Shown here piece by piece: positions 44,765-58,207 of a DNA stretch of 64,000 nucleotides. Position numbers and translations under genes: made by a program. The notes under the pieces were generated by a model that searched no databases, had not been told where the DNA came from, and saw nothing but the letters and a program-made list of their open reading frames with translations. Positions within the stretch are counted from its first letter, which is position 1. Each line of letters begins with the position of its first letter. Origin of the DNA: Cannabis sativa (Eukaryota; Streptophyta; Magnoliopsida; Rosales; Cannabaceae); the NCBI RefSeq assembly GCF_029168945.1, contig NC_083608.1:15766136-15830135 (forward strand), given 5' to 3'.

Positions 44765-45779
44765 GAAAGAGTGCTAATGAGGCTTACGATCTATTAGAGG
44801 AGATGGCTCTAAATAATCAGCGATGGCCAGGCGAAAGGAGTCAAACTAAGAAAGTAGGCCGGTGTGCTTTAGAGGTTGATGCCATCACTGAAAGTTAACG
44901 GCTCGGGTTGAGGCATTGACTAAAATCATTGCGGGGCAAGCTAAACAAGCCCCGAGTTATTTGTGAGATATGTGGAGGCAACCATCACTTTTCGAGTGTC
45001 GAGCGGATGTGGATAATTTGCCAATGGATCAAGCAAAAGCCATTGGGAACTACTCCAAAATAATAATTATGGGCACGACCAACGGGGGTTCTAGGCAGAG
45101 AAATCGGCCCGACAAAACCAACAACAAAGTCACAGTGGCTCCAAACATCCAAGGCGATTTATTGCTCCAATTCATGATGGAAACTAGAGCCTCTGACCAA
45201 AACTCACAGAAACTCAAATGGAACAATTGGCTACTCAAGTGGCAAACCAAGCTCGAAATTCGAGCTAGCACTAGTGAGGCAAAAGGAAAAGAGCAATGTA
45301 AAGCAATTTCCTTGAGGAGTGGAAAGAATTATGATGGGCACGATGTGGTACAACCATTCAATGAAGAAGTTAAAGATCAATCGGCACCAACTCCAACGTC
45401 GATAGAAAAGAAGGCTGCGATAGTCCCGCACCACTGAACAACGATCTCCACCAATCGGTATTGATCATCATGTGAAAATACCTTATCCTCGAGACTCAGA
45501 AAGACCAATCTAGACAAGCGAGTTTACAAAATTTCTAGAGGTCTTCAAAAGACTACACATCAACATTCCTTTTCTTTGAAGCCTTGGAACAAATGCCCGG
45601 ATTATGTGAAGTTCATGAAGGAGATATTGTCTAAGAAGCGAAAAATGGAGGACTATGAAACGGTGGCATTAGCGAGGAGTGTAGCGCCATTTTGCAAAAG
45701 AAACTACGCCAAGCTTAAAGATCGGGTAGTTTCGATATTCCATGCTACATAGGGGGGTTCGGTGGAAACTAAAGCTACA

Positions 45780-46118
45780 TGTGATGCAGGGAGCAAGCAT
45801 TAATCTAATGCTTAGTTGTACGTCTTCAAAAGGCTAGGATTGGGAAAAGCAAAGCCCACAACAGTGACTCTACAACTAACGGATCGTTCTCTAACTCATC
45901 CTCGTGGCATAATTGAAGATGTACTGGTGAAGGTTGGTAAGTTTATCTTCCCTGCTGATTTCTTAATTCTTGATATGGAGGAAGATTCAACTATTCCCAT
46001 TATTTTGGGAAGACCATTCTTGGCCACGGGTCGAGCATTAATAGATGTTCAAAAGGGGGAGTTAAAGTTGCGAGTCCAAGATGAAGAGGTCAATTTTAAT
46101 GTTTTTGCCCCAGCGTGA
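45780..46118 (+). pseudogene. Retroelement aspartic protease remnant
   Basis: The frame includes GASINLML followed by [19 protein letters not shown], which is the retropepsin of Athila-like elements. The family has CDLGAS or DTGAS before SINLM, but here it reads HVMQGAS in a shifted frame, so the catalytic Asp is lost. The next 1.5 kb to the right LTR has no RT signature. Confidence 0.65.
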
Positions 46119-46360
46119 CATTCCTACGTTGCAAGATTGAGGTGGTGAAGGGTTCTTTTGTTAAAGTGATAAGAAGAAAGCAAAGCCTAAAGAGCGACTT
46201 CGAACGATTCGAGCGTCGTTGGAAAAGATTGATGTGTGGTAGTTACGAAGGTGAGCTTACTCTTGTGCAAAACTGCGAAATCAACACTATTGGTGGTAAA
46301 TTTTCTTCATTTAGTGCGAGGGCTCTTTTGAATGCAAAGGGTGGACTTGATCCCTTCTGA

Positions 46361-47670
46361 TGGGGCTCAGGTAAGTTTCTCTCACCCTGGTTTATTTTGA
46401 CACATTGGGGACAATGTGCATTTTAGTTTGGGGGGGGGGGGGGAAACTTAATTTATTTTTTTCGCATTTATTTGTTTTAGTTTAGTTTATTTGTTTTAGT
46501 TTAGTTTGTTTTCGTTTTTTTTTAGTCTTGTGTGATAGCTAAATTGAAAGATGGATTAAATTGTTGTTATTCACTTGTGCAATGGATTGAAACATAACTG
46601 TGTGCTTGACTTGCAACTGTTTGAATTAAATTGGATGTGTGCTAGGAAGTGATTCATGTAGATTTAAAACATTTGCTATTCTCACATATCACTTGTGTTC
46701 TATTTGGATTGTGGAATGACTGATTGAACATGGAATAGAATTTGTTTGACATACTCTCTTGAAGCGAAATCCTTGATGATTTTTGTTTGGAAAGTGATTT
46801 AGGCAAGTTTTCTTTGGAACGATTGAGCCTTTCAAGCCTACCTAGAAAAGTTTTATCCTTAGTATACCCAAAGTTGAGCCTTAGCCTGTTTTAAAATTTT
46901 TTTTTTTTTTTTTTTCACCACTTAAGCGAAATTTGAATTCGTTATCTTAAACTCTTTTCACCCTGAACATATCTTATTATGCCATGAGCCTTGAAGCAAG
47001 TTTGGGGGGAATAAGTGCTGTAAGTGAAAAAAAATATAAAGTGTAGGAATGAGAGATTGAAAAAAAAAGAGAATAATATTGTGTGTTGTGCCTATGAAAA
47101 AAAAAAAAAAGAAAAAAATGTGGCTTCTTGAAAAAAAAAGTTAAGAAAATTATGAGGCACACACATAAGAAAAAAATTGCAATCTCTTATTTCTGTTTTT
47201 GGGATATATGGAAAGAAAGCAAAATAAATGTCTAGGCTTGTTTGGTATAATTGTGCTTATGGTATAGTATAGCCTAAATGACTTCTCACCTACCCATGTA
47301 TCTAAGCCATGTGATTTTAACCGAAAAAGACCTATTGATTCCAGATAGAAATTTGTCAACATTAGTGGAGAGAGGTATGTCATTCAAACTTATTGATCAT
47401 GTGTTAGTGGGATGTTGGAAAGTTAGAACAGTTGTGATATTGATGGAAATTGCGATGCTTTATGTTTGTATGAATTACTTACTTGTAAAGGGCACATTCA
47501 ACTTAGTTCTTAGAGTTGGCAAGTTGAAATTCTGGTTATTGATGGATTGAAGTTGTGCAGGTGGTGGTAACAATTAAATTGTTGGAAAGTTCGGCTATCA
47601 TTGTCAGTTTTTTTTTTTAGTTTAGTCTTAGTTTACTCGGGGACGAGTAAAGAGTCAGTTTGGGGGAGTT
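46361..47670. other. Non-coding 3' internal region of the LTR element
   Basis: It begins with a TTGACACATTGGGGACAATG stretch and a 14-nt G-tract (46430-46443), then AT-rich sequence with A-tracts near 47030-47140. No conserved domain is seen. The polypurine tract ends at 47670. Confidence 0.5.
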
Positions 47671-48859
47671 TGTTAGGCTATTTTTAGCCTATGTTTTGGA
47701 TCCAATTTATGTGCATTTTTAGCTGTGTTGGGACGGAATTACGCTTGTTTTCTATGTTTTCGGGTTCTTTGGAGTAAAAGAGGTCTCGGGTGCGAGAAAT
47801 TCATTAAAAGACGTCTTTGGCCAGAAGAAAAACTTAATTTTTGAGTTTTTGCATATACGGCGCGGCGATGAAGAGGCTCGCCGCGGCGAGTTACGAGATA
47901 CGAGAGAGAGCCTAAATTTGGCAAATTCTCGCCGCGGCGAGAGGAGCTTGGCCGCGGCGAGATCCGTACGGACCGGGGGCATTTTCGTCCATCGAACCCT
48001 AAATTTCAATTATAAATAGAAAAGCTTGCGATTGGAAGTCATGGAGAGCGATTTGGAACCACTAAAACACGGCGAAAGAGGCAAGAAGAGCAAAGGAAAT
48101 CAAAGTGAAGATCCAGATTCATCCACCAACAGTTCTTTTCTTTATTCCTCTTTAATTTATTTATGTTGAATATTGCTATAGGAATGGTTATGGATTTGTT
48201 TCTGAACTAAATTTCCCATTTAGGGAGGATGATGATTGTTGTTTAATGTTTTGCCTAGTTAATGTTTAATTACCATTCCTCAATTCTTGTGTGTGAAATT
48301 ATCTTAATTTGTGTTTAATTTCATGTTTAAGATTGATCACCTTGTGCATGTTCTATGATCTCAATTCAAAATCTGAAAAGTGAGAATTGAGAATGCTAAA
48401 ATTAAGATAATCGATGTTCTATGTGAAACGAAAGTATTTACATGACTTATGTGACGAGTAGATTATTACTTAATGCTGATTTCATGTTAGTTTAATTAAG
48501 GAATTAATTAGATAACATGTGATTTAGAATCTAGAAGATCTGAAAGGAGCTAGGTTATTTCATAATCTGTCATTCACTCCAAGAATAGGATAGTAATTAA
48601 TCATTAACAAATTGGGTAAACAACAACAGGATTCTCCTCCCTATTGCCTCATCTTGCTCGACTTTAAAGTGTGTTATTAAGTTTTCGAATTTCTTTCATA
48701 TTTCTTGTTTTTAAATCATAATTGCTTTTGATTTACCGAATAGAATCATAAGTATAATTTAGTGGTACTTAATCCAATTCCCTGTGGGATCGACCTCACC
48801 TGTGTGAGATTTACTACTTGATTGCGTATACTTGCGTAGTGTTTAAAAATATAGCAACA
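47671..48859 (+). repeat. Right LTR
   Basis: 1,189 bp. Relative to the left LTR it has many small indels in 47700-48090 (for example GTGCGAGAAA against GTGCAGAAA) and a few near 48680-48705, with an identical middle. Confidence 0.85.
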
Positions 48860-48864
48860 CATAG

Positions 48865-49615
48865 GAAAATAATTATTTTTGGGCCCTTATTTAAAAAATG
48901 TGGTATTTTTTACAATCAGCAAAAAAAAATTATATAAATATTTAAGGAAATTACATTGTATACCCACTTTATTTTACTTATTTTAGTTTTTACTTTTATT
49001 TTTATATTTTTTAAGATATACCCACTTTTATAAATGATGTCTCCATTATACCCTTTAGATTAAGGTAAATTATATGCTAAACTTTAGTAGATGGTGAATA
49101 TATATTGGGCAACCCACTCACAAAAGTGGGTATATTTTAATAAAATATAACATGATGGTATTTTTGATTAATGAATACAAAAAAAAAAAATGTATTCTTC
49201 AACTTATCGCTAATATTTTAAAAGGAAAAGATTTTTTTTGGCCCTCTAGACTAAGTGGGCTCTAAACATAGGCCTAACACGACTAGACTCTATACTCTTT
49301 TTTTTTTATTGTCCTCTTTTATTTTTACCCTTTTTTTAAAAGTTAATCATTTTCGCTTCTTTTTTTAAATACTATATCAATTTTTCCCCTGTCACTTCAA
49401 GATACTTTACATGTGATTCCCTTATGCTATGGTATTTTGGGTACAGTACATATAAAAAGAGATATGTCTCAATTAAATATAATTTAGAGGTAGATTTGGT
49501 TAATTGATAAATAAAAGAGGTATTTTTTAATTTACCCAAGGCCATACCTAATCATGAGAATACTTTTTAAAGCTAAAAATAGATGTATATTATTTCTAAT
49601 AATTATAAGGGGTTT
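48865..49615. other. AT-rich intergenic, possible MITE debris
   Basis: Contains ATACCCACTTT on one side (49015) and AAAGTGGGTAT in reverse (49125), a small inverted arrangement that may be an old MITE. No gene. Confidence 0.35.
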
Positions 49616-49619
49616 TTTC

Positions 49620-50870
49620 ATAAATATGGAAAATATAGTAGAATTTACTTTTTTATGGCATAAATAAATAATGCAAAAAAATATGGGATTAAAAAAATAA
49701 TTAAAGTAAAAAATATGAGAAAAAAACAATAAATAAATTTGATAAAACTTGTAATAATAAGGTTCGCAGGAAAAGTCACCGATGTCGAAAAAGTCGTCGG
49801 TGCTGGAAAATTCACCGGCAAAGGTAGTGTTGTCGGAAAAGTCACCGTTGCCGAAAAGGTCACAATCGCCAAAGTCACCTGAAGTAAATGTCTCATATAT
49901 AAACAAAAAAATAGAACCGGTTTCCATAACATAATGAATAAAAATAAATAATTCAAACTGGTTATAATTGAAATATAACCGGTTCTGTAACATAACCTGT
50001 TATAATTAAAATAGAACAGGTTTCGTAACAGTGTTATAATGAATAAATTAAAACAACTGGTTATATTTGTGTGTCTCAAATTTTTAACTAGTTGATAAAT
50101 AATAATACACAATAACTCAAAAATAATATAAAGAAACTGGTTATATTTATCAACTAGTTAAAAATTTGAGACAAAAAAATTAGTTATGTAAAACAACTAA
50201 GATAAAAAACTCACACATAAAAACCAGTTAAATAAAATAACTTAAACAAAAATATCCATTCAACATGTTCCAACACACTAAATAATTACAGCAATACCAT
50301 ATCTACCCAAAAATACTCATTCATTATGTTATATAACTCATTCTATTTTAATTATATCCGGTTTGAGTTATTTCGTATTATTTGTTTTTATTCATTATAA
50401 CACTGTTATAGAACTAATTCTATTTTAATTATAACTCGTTTGAGTTATTTTGTGTTATTTGTTTTTATTCATTATGTTACAAAATCGGTTATATTTCAAT
50501 TATAACCGGTTTGAGTTATTTTGTATTTTTTTTTTCATTATGTTATAGAATCAGTTCTATTTTTATTTATATCTGAGACATCTACTTCTGGTGATTTTTC
50601 CAGTGACTTTTTCTGGCGACGGTGACTTTTTCAGCGACGGTGACTTTTCAAACAACTTTCTCAACGACTTTTTCGACGACACTAACTTTTTCGACAATTT
50701 TTCTGGCGATACTTATTATTGTTTTAAAAATATGATATTTCTATCTTTTTTTTTTTATAAAAATATGACATAAAAAATTCATATAAATATAAAAAAATAA
50801 AAAAAATCTATAACCTTATAGTATTATTTATTTATGTCATAAAAAGTAAACTCTTATAATTTTCTTTCAT
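49620..50870. mobile_element. Foldback (long imperfect palindrome) element
   Basis: The two arms are inverted copies. The left arm on the minus strand and the right arm on the plus strand share the order TTATTTATG(C/T)CATAA, a GGTGACTTTTCCGGCGAC-type array (49765-49880 and 50585-50710), ATAT(C/A)TGAGACAT, and AACCGGTTATA words. The centre is near 50250. The array gives Gly-Asp-Phe-rich frames on both arms that are probably incidental. Ends are approximate and no duplication was confirmed. Confidence 0.6.
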
Positions 50871-51178
50871 GTTACATATGATTAATAAAATTAAATATAT
50901 CCACAAAAATTCAGTTATCACAAAGAATAACCATTAATTAATCGAGTTAAATTCAAAATCAGATTCAAATGTTTTTCTTTAAATAACATTAAGGTAGGTA
51001 GGTAACCCAAAATACACGTAACAAAAAAAAAAAAAAAATCTAAAAATGAATAAATAATACATGATATATAATTTAACTATAAATAAATATCTAATCTAAG
51101 GAAAAAGGGGACGTGAAAGTGAGAGGTGTGATTATGATAATGTGAAATTTTGTTTTCAAGTGTTGGATCGTTGGTAAC

Positions 51179-51186
51179 TATAAATG
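51179..51186 (+). promoter_or_regulatory. Possible TATA box of the kinase gene
   Basis: CTATAAAT lies about 500 bp upstream of the kinase ATG, followed by a pyrimidine-rich leader. A (CT)n run at 51459-51490 sits in the presumed 5' UTR. The TSS is not known. Confidence 0.3.
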
Positions 51187-51455
51187 GCGTGAGGACTGAA
51201 TACTCCCTTTCATGCATGCAATACAAACTTCTTCTCTTTAACCCGCTTCCATCGCTGAATGGTGATCCGATAAACTCTCTCTCTAATTATTATTTATTTA
51301 ATTCTTTCTTAGAAATAAGTTCTTCTTTTTGAATTATTATTATTTTATTTTTATTTTTGGAATTAATTATTCACGAGAAAGCTTTTAATTAGCTGTTCTG
51401 TTATACATGAATTGAATTCAAACAAATTTTACTCATCAATGGCTTTCGCTTTCTT

Positions 51456-51493
<38 letters not shown>

Positions 51494-51680
51494 TTTTAAT
51501 TCATCATCATGTGACTCATTGATCACATTATACATATATTAATATTAATTCTCATGATCTCAATTCGAATCCGAATCCAAAACATGTTCTTTCTTCCATT
51601 TAATTCCTTGTGTATTAATTTATTTCTGTTTTGAGAGAATTTAGGTTTCGTTTTGAATTTTGGGGAAAAACAGAGGAAAT

Positions 51681-54600
51681 ATGGAGAAGAAGAAGAGTAA
51701 GAAGAATCAGAAAGGTGGTGGTGTGGAGGAGCCAGTTGAGAAGAAGATATATCCGACTGGAGCTGAGCATTATGAGCTCTATGAGGAGGTTGGCCATGGT
51801 GTTAGCGCTTCTGTACATCGAGCTCTCTGTAAGCCCTTAAATGAGATTGTCGCCATCAAAATTCTTGATTTCGAGCGCGAGAATTGTGATTTGGTACTTT
51901 TTCGTTCCTTTCTTATTGTTAATTCCAACGCACAAAATTTTTAATTGTGAATTAATTAAGTATAGCTATTATTTTATTAGTTTATGCATTGCTATTTTTT
52001 TATTGTTAAATTTTTGAGATTTGGTATTGTGTAAAAAAAATATACACAAATTGCATATTGGGATCTGCAAAATTAAAAATATGGGTGATGATTTCGTTAT
52101 TATTGTTTTCGTTAGTGACCAGAAAGTGGTGAAAATAGTCATAATTCTATTCTAGCTAAATACTCAATCTTTATGTTATGAGTGATATAAGGCAATGGTT
52201 GATTTGCTATTATGAGCAAACTATATTGATACAATACTGTATGTATATGAATAGAAAAGTGGTGTTTTTCTCTAGCTTTTTTTATTTAATTAGAGCCACT
52301 GATCTAATAGCACAATATTTTTCTAGACATTCGTTTCTGTATGAATTGCATTTTATAATAATGGTAAAATTCTGATATCTAGATCCTAGTGGATAGGTTG
52401 TTTTCGCTCTGCTGTGACTATGGGCCATTAGACAATGTTTTTCATGTATAAGTACAAAAAGTTTTATGTGTTAAATGCTCTGTTTTTTTATGTCATTGTA
52501 ATATTTAGATGAGTAATTGAATATTTCTTGTATTTTGTTTTCTTTATTTGAATGCTATTATCCAACAGGATAATATTTTTCGTGAAGCACAGACTATGAC
52601 ACTGGTGGACCATCCTAATGTACTGAAGTCTCACTGCTCTTTTGTGAATGGTCAATTTCTTTGGGTAGTCATGCCTTTCATGGCCGGAGGATCTTGTCTT
52701 CACATATTGAAAGCTGCCCACCCAAATGGTTTTGATGAAGTGGTTATAGCTACAATATTGCGTGAGATATTGAATGGTTTAGTATATTTACATCTTCACG
52801 GCCACATACACAGAGATGTCAAAGTTAGTCCCCTTTTATTATTCTTCATTGGTCATTATTCATGTTTTTGTCACAATTCATTGTTAGCTTTTTTTCAAAC
52901 TTTCTTTTGCTGCATCAAATGCTTATTGTTATTTTGATATACATGATTTTGTAGGCTGGGAACATTTTGGTTGGTGCACATGGTGCAATAAAGCTTGGGG
53001 ATTTTGGTGTTTCTGCTTGCCTTTATGATTCAGGGGATAGGCAACGCGTAAGGAACACATTTGTTGGGACACCTTGCTGGTATGACTGTAATCCTAATAT
53101 TTGTAATTTATGCACATTTAGGTGAATCAAGTCAGGGTCTTAGTTTCCTCTAGGTGACTTGATTGGAGGGAATTATATCATCCAAGCAATGGTCATTTGA
53201 TGAACAAGTTACCATAAAAAGAAATCACTCATTTTCATTCACAATATCATTATTTATATATAAATCAATAAATTATGGAACTTTTTCTGTAGGATGGCTC
53301 CTGAGGTCATGGAGCAGCTGCATGGTTATGACTTCAAGTAAGTCTATCTATCTAAAAAAAATTGTAGCTCATTGCATTCTGCATTTTTCCTTTTAACCGT
53401 ATATGTTTGGTTGGCCTCTTTGGTACAGAGCTGATATCTGGTCTTTTGGTATAACTGCAATAGAGCTTGCTCATGGTCATGCTCCTTTCTCAAGATACCC
53501 TCCAATGAAGGTTCATAGTTTGCTCAATCTGCTATTCTATAATCACTTTAATTGCGAATAGAGTTTTATCTGAACCATTTTTTAATTTGTGATTAGGTAC
53601 TACTAATGACGCTGCAAAGTGGACCTCCTGGTCTTACTAATCCTTCGGATGATAGGTTTTCTAATGTATGATCTTTACCTTTTAATATCTTATTTATACT
53701 TTTCATTCATTGTAATTGTACATGTGAATGAGCTTCTTTTTCTTTGGCGTTTTTCTTCAGAGCTTTAGGCAAATGGTTGCTTCTTGCTTGATAAAAGACC
53801 CTTCAAGGCGCCCTTCTGCAAAGAAATTGCTAAAGCATTCGTTCTTCAAGCAAGCTCGGTCAAATGATTATATCCAAAGGAAACTTTTAGAGGGGCTTCC
53901 TGTTCTTGGTGACCGCATTAAGGAATTGAAGGTTAACATTATGATCACTTTTTTTTTGTTGATTTTTGACTCTTGAGGCTGTTCACCATTTAGCCAGCCA
54001 TAATCTAACATTTTGTTTGTATTAATTATAGAGGAAGGACGAAGATTTGCTTGCACAACGGAAAGTACCAGATGATCAGAGGGAGGAGATGTCTCAGGTA
54101 GAGTTTATTAATGGTTTCTCATTTTCAGTAGGATCATGCTACATTAATTTGTGTTGCAAATTTTTTCTACTTATTATACATGATAAAATAAATATTTCTA
54201 AGGATTAGCTTAAATATTATAATATTCAATTCATGTAAGATTTCTAGAAAAGAAGATAGCAGACCCAAAATATGTGATACCCATTAATCGGTCATTAAAT
54301 TTTGCAACAACGAGTATTACAAACTTCCCAACTGTGAAAAATATCAATAGTGAATAGATCTATCAATTTTCAAATAAAATTTAATAAAATCAGCCTATGT
54401 TAAAGAGTTTTGTTATTTGAAACTTATATGTGAGTATTTTAAGTTTCTTAAATACATTGTACAGAAGCAAGCAAGAACAAATTAAATTGAATTTAAAAAT
54501 AAATCACCTTTTAAACATAGAAGTAATATAATGATTCTTATTACCGCTACTCATAGTGTCACAGCAAATGCTGTTTTTGGTCATATCTCCCTGTTTGTGT

Positions 54601-57600
54601 CTGGACATTGACCCAGTAGGACTTTTTCCCTAAATGCTATTGTGATTATGAATAGCTATGACTCATATTTGACCTTCCTAATTTTGTTGTAGAATGAATA
54701 TAAACGGGGAGTTAGTGGCTGGCATTTCGATATCGATTTTGTTAAGGCTCAAGCTTCCTTGGTATGTAAATTATCATCCTTATTTCTCAAATGATAATAA
54801 GAATGAATCTATCATTATTAGTATAATCAATTTTCTTATGGAAGAATATACTTGTCTTTCTATCAGATTGAGGATGTCGATGGCTCAATATCTGATAATA
54901 GTCAAACAGGAAGCTCAGGTTCTCTGTCTGCTTTGGACGGTGCTTTGGACGGGAGTGAAGAGCAATCACAAGTCCAAAGCTTACGTGACATTTCTGAGAC
55001 GGTATTATCTTACACATATATATGTTTGTGTATTTGTATAAATTAATTTAGACACATTACAATATTAAATTATCATCTTTCATGTTTTAAATAAATGCGT
55101 TAATATAATCTGTACACTGGATAAGCATATTATCTTATATTGATGTTTTTATCGAGTTCTTGTTGATGGTGGTGAACAGGAAATTCATTATCTGGCTCAT
55201 ATTCAATCACCTGTTCAGATTAAATCAGCTATTTTGTCATCACCGGAATCAACTAGTCATGAGGACAAGTACTATATGTAAACATATTTCTTTCACATAA
55301 ACATTCAACATACATGCCTAACTATATTATTATATTATTTCTTATATGTCAAATTTGTATTTTGACATTGATACGTGGATGACCATTCTTTCCATCTATA
55401 GGATTTATGACTCATAAATGTTTTGGCTACTGACTCTTAATATGTCAAAAGAAAAAAAAAAGAAAGATTTTGTACAATCGAAAATAAATCAACATTCTTA
55501 TTCAGTACTTCATATGAACATATCAAAGGGCTCTTTTAGATTTTGTGCCTATTCGTATATCAAATTTTTAAAGATCATGAAAAACATTGTTGTCTCTATG
55601 TGGTACTGTATTATGAACTGTGATTTACAAGAACTTTCTTGGATCAATTCTGAATTTTCAGTGATGATAAGTTGCAAGGTCAGCCACAGATTATTTTTAA
55701 TTGTAATGCAGCAACAATTCCGCATCCTGTAGATGATGTGGTTTCTGATGTTCCTTCAAGAGCATTGAAATCACCTGGCAAGTGCTGATTCTTTTTTATT
55801 CCTCATTATTTTAGAATGCTGACAAAATTTACAAATTGTACTTTTATAAATCTTCTAATTAATCTATGTTTTTTCAATTTGGTAAAATCTATCACGCTGA
55901 AGCAGACAGTGATGAACTTGATGAGAAAGCAAAGGCACCTGTTGTTCAGCAAAAAGGCCGTTTCAAAGTCACATCTGAGAATGTTGACATAGATAAGGTG
56001 ACTTGGATTAATTAGACTTCATGCAAACCATCTCTTGTGAAAATATATTGTATTATCTTTTTTTCTTTCTTAACAAAAGAAACTTCTTTAATTTCAGGCG
56101 GCCCCTACTCCTACAATGCAAAAAAGTAACAGTATGCAGGTTGGTATTTGTGATTGGCAAGTGTAATTGTGGTACTTTAGTAACTTTACCTCTTAGATTT
56201 GCAACTGCACCCTTCCCTATAATGCTCAATTTTAGTTATCTGCCTCTCCCATTTCTTCCCTCTTTCGTGCTCACTAAAATTAGGAAGAAAACGAAAAAAA
56301 TTATAATTCATGTATGAGAGAGTTTCTTTCGTGTTCTCTTGACATTTGAAAGCTTTATATCTTATTATACTTCCAGGACATGTTCTTATGGTGATCATTA
56401 TGCATACAATTAAAATCCTATAATTCCTACACTTCTGTTAAACTTCTTATCTGCAGATTTTATCTTTGATAATCGCTTTATGTAAAATCAGGATTTAAAA
56501 ATTCTTAAGAGTTTTTTACGTTTCTATTTTATCTTACTTATTTCTTGGTTGCAATCCAATCTTTTTGTTGGCCTCCAACACAACTATTTCAAGCACCTTC
56601 ACTAAATTTGTGTTCATGGCATCTTTAGCTTCGATTAGAAGTTCCTCTGTGCTATCTTAAGTTTTGTTGATAAAGCATCTAGATTCATTTTAAGGGTTTG
56701 AACTTAATCAATTCCCTTGACAACACAGACTAGTGGTCTTCCAAAAATATCAGAACACTATGTTGTTTTTTCTTCCTGCATTCTTCCTCTTTCAAGGAAA
56801 AATGAAAAGATTTGATTTGATGTATGAACTGGCTTTTTGTAAGAGTAGCACTTTTTTGGGCATTCCAACATTATTACTATTCAGCATGCAGTACAAAGTT
56901 ACAGTGGTTTTGGATTCAACAGATGTAAATATGGGAGTTTAAGTACCTAAGGTAAATCATTGGATGACCAACATCTCATAAATATGTTGTGTCATGTAGG
57001 TGATTACCCCACTTCCACAAACTTCTCTACCATCACCTGTTCCATCTCTTCTACCGAGTCTTCCATTACCATGTGAAGCTTCTTCATCGAATCAGTATGG
57101 TTACGCTCTTTTCTCGTTGTTGTACACAGCTTTGGAGACAAATATTGTACAGAGGGTATATTTTATCCATATATTTCTGATTTTGACATTCAAAATGAGT
57201 AATTTATTGATGAGTTATGTTTCTTCTCAACAGGACAGTATATTGAGTCTAATGAAGCACATTGGTGTAGGTAAGTGTACAGGTTAATGTCTATTCAATA
57301 ACTTTATAGTTTTTATCTGGTTTGTTTCTAATGTCTCTTGCCAACCATGTGGAGCAGATGGAGGATGCACAGCTAGTGCTATCCCAGAAAGAGCTATGGT
57401 ATGTAATGACATGGTTATGTTAATTGCTATTTACTTTCAGAAGTTGTGATTTTTCTTTTCTTTTCTAGTATCTGCCTGTTATGCTTGAAAATATACTTTT
57501 GAAGTCTACTGATGCAACTTCAAAAAGGCAACGTAGGGAGTGTTGTTTGCTCTAAAGGTTTCTTGAAATTTTGTTATTGATGTTCAGACCCTTACATGTC

Positions 57601-58207
57601 CTATATTAAGAATGAAGTTTTTCTCAAATTATAACTTGGATTGACGGCTGATGCATTAAATTTATGTTCGAAAAATTGGATCACCATCGAATCTAAAATT
57701 GCTCAACAAGAAATGGAGCTTCTTGTTGTTTGCTCTACTTTTCCCATTCCTGCCAAATATTTAAACTTCTTGTTTCACTCCAGTTTTTTAAATATCTGTT
57801 TTATAGGCATGTTATGAGTGTACAACGAATAATAATTCACGACCCAATATAATTGATGCAACTTGCCAAATTAGTTCTTGTAGTGTTACACTGATCTTCT
57901 TCTAATACTTTATAAGCTTTTTACTTTTATTTATGAATGATATTGAGACATGCTATGTGGCTTTAATTGGAGTATTTTTACCCTATTGTAGCTTGAAGCT
58001 GCTTACGAAAAGGAAAAAGAGTTACTTCACGAGATAGCTGAATTGAATTGGAGGTACTAAAACGGGTACATACATGCTGTTATTATGATTATTATCTTGA
58101 AAATTATGACAGATTTTGTTATTTTTGCCATATGTAGGTTATTCTCTAGCCTAGATGAGCAACATAAAACAACAGAAAATCAAGATAATACTTCATATAC
58201 CATCTAA
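51681..58207 (+). CDS. STE20/OSR1-like (FRAY-type) Ser/Thr kinase, 19 exons
   Basis: Exons: 51681-51893, 52569-52823, 52955-53079, 53293-53337, 53429-53510, 53597-53665, 53761-53931, 54032-54097, 54693-54761, 54867-55001, 55180-55268, 55662-55777, 55906-55997, 56098-56139, 57000-57155, 57234-57270, 57358-57398, 57992-58053, 58138-58207. They join in frame to 644 residues. The kinase domain has the G-loop [10 protein letters not shown], Lys60 in VAIK, Asp154 in HRD, Asp172 in DFG and MAPE at 199-202. The C-terminal half has GVSGWHFD, a Ser-rich linker, the conserved [14 protein letters not shown] and a coiled-coil tail. Plant relatives include BLUS1-type kinases. Intron 12 may use a GC donor (TG/GCAAGT); a GT alternative four bases on also keeps frame. 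Confidence 0.92.

Larger units (their letters stand above)
42666..48859 (+). mobile_element. Non-autonomous LTR retrotransposon (gag and protease)
   Basis: LTRs are 42666-43851 and 47671-48859, starting TGTTAGGC and ending AGCAACA. A 5-bp duplication CATAG flanks it (42661-42665 and 48860-48864). After the left LTR a TTTTGGCGCG stretch is a weakened TGGCGCC-type primer site. TTTGGGGGAGTT precedes the right LTR as polypurine tract. The 3.8-kb interior has an Athila-like gag and a retropepsin region, but no reverse transcriptase, RNase H or integrase was found. It probably depended on another element. Confidence 0.85.

Noticed and set aside
46430..46443. 14-nt G-tract as a structural signal
   Set aside because: It follows a known internal motif of this element type, and homopolymer length is unreliable in assemblies. 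Noted only within the LTR element.
49532..50112. Gly-Asp-Phe-rich 150-aa frames
   Set aside because: They come from the tandem array of the foldback element and appear on both arms; low complexity, no start context.
51660..51680. Earlier kinase start upstream of 51681
   Set aside because: The frame opens at TTG, not ATG. The first ATG at 51681 gives the expected short N-terminus before the kinase domain.
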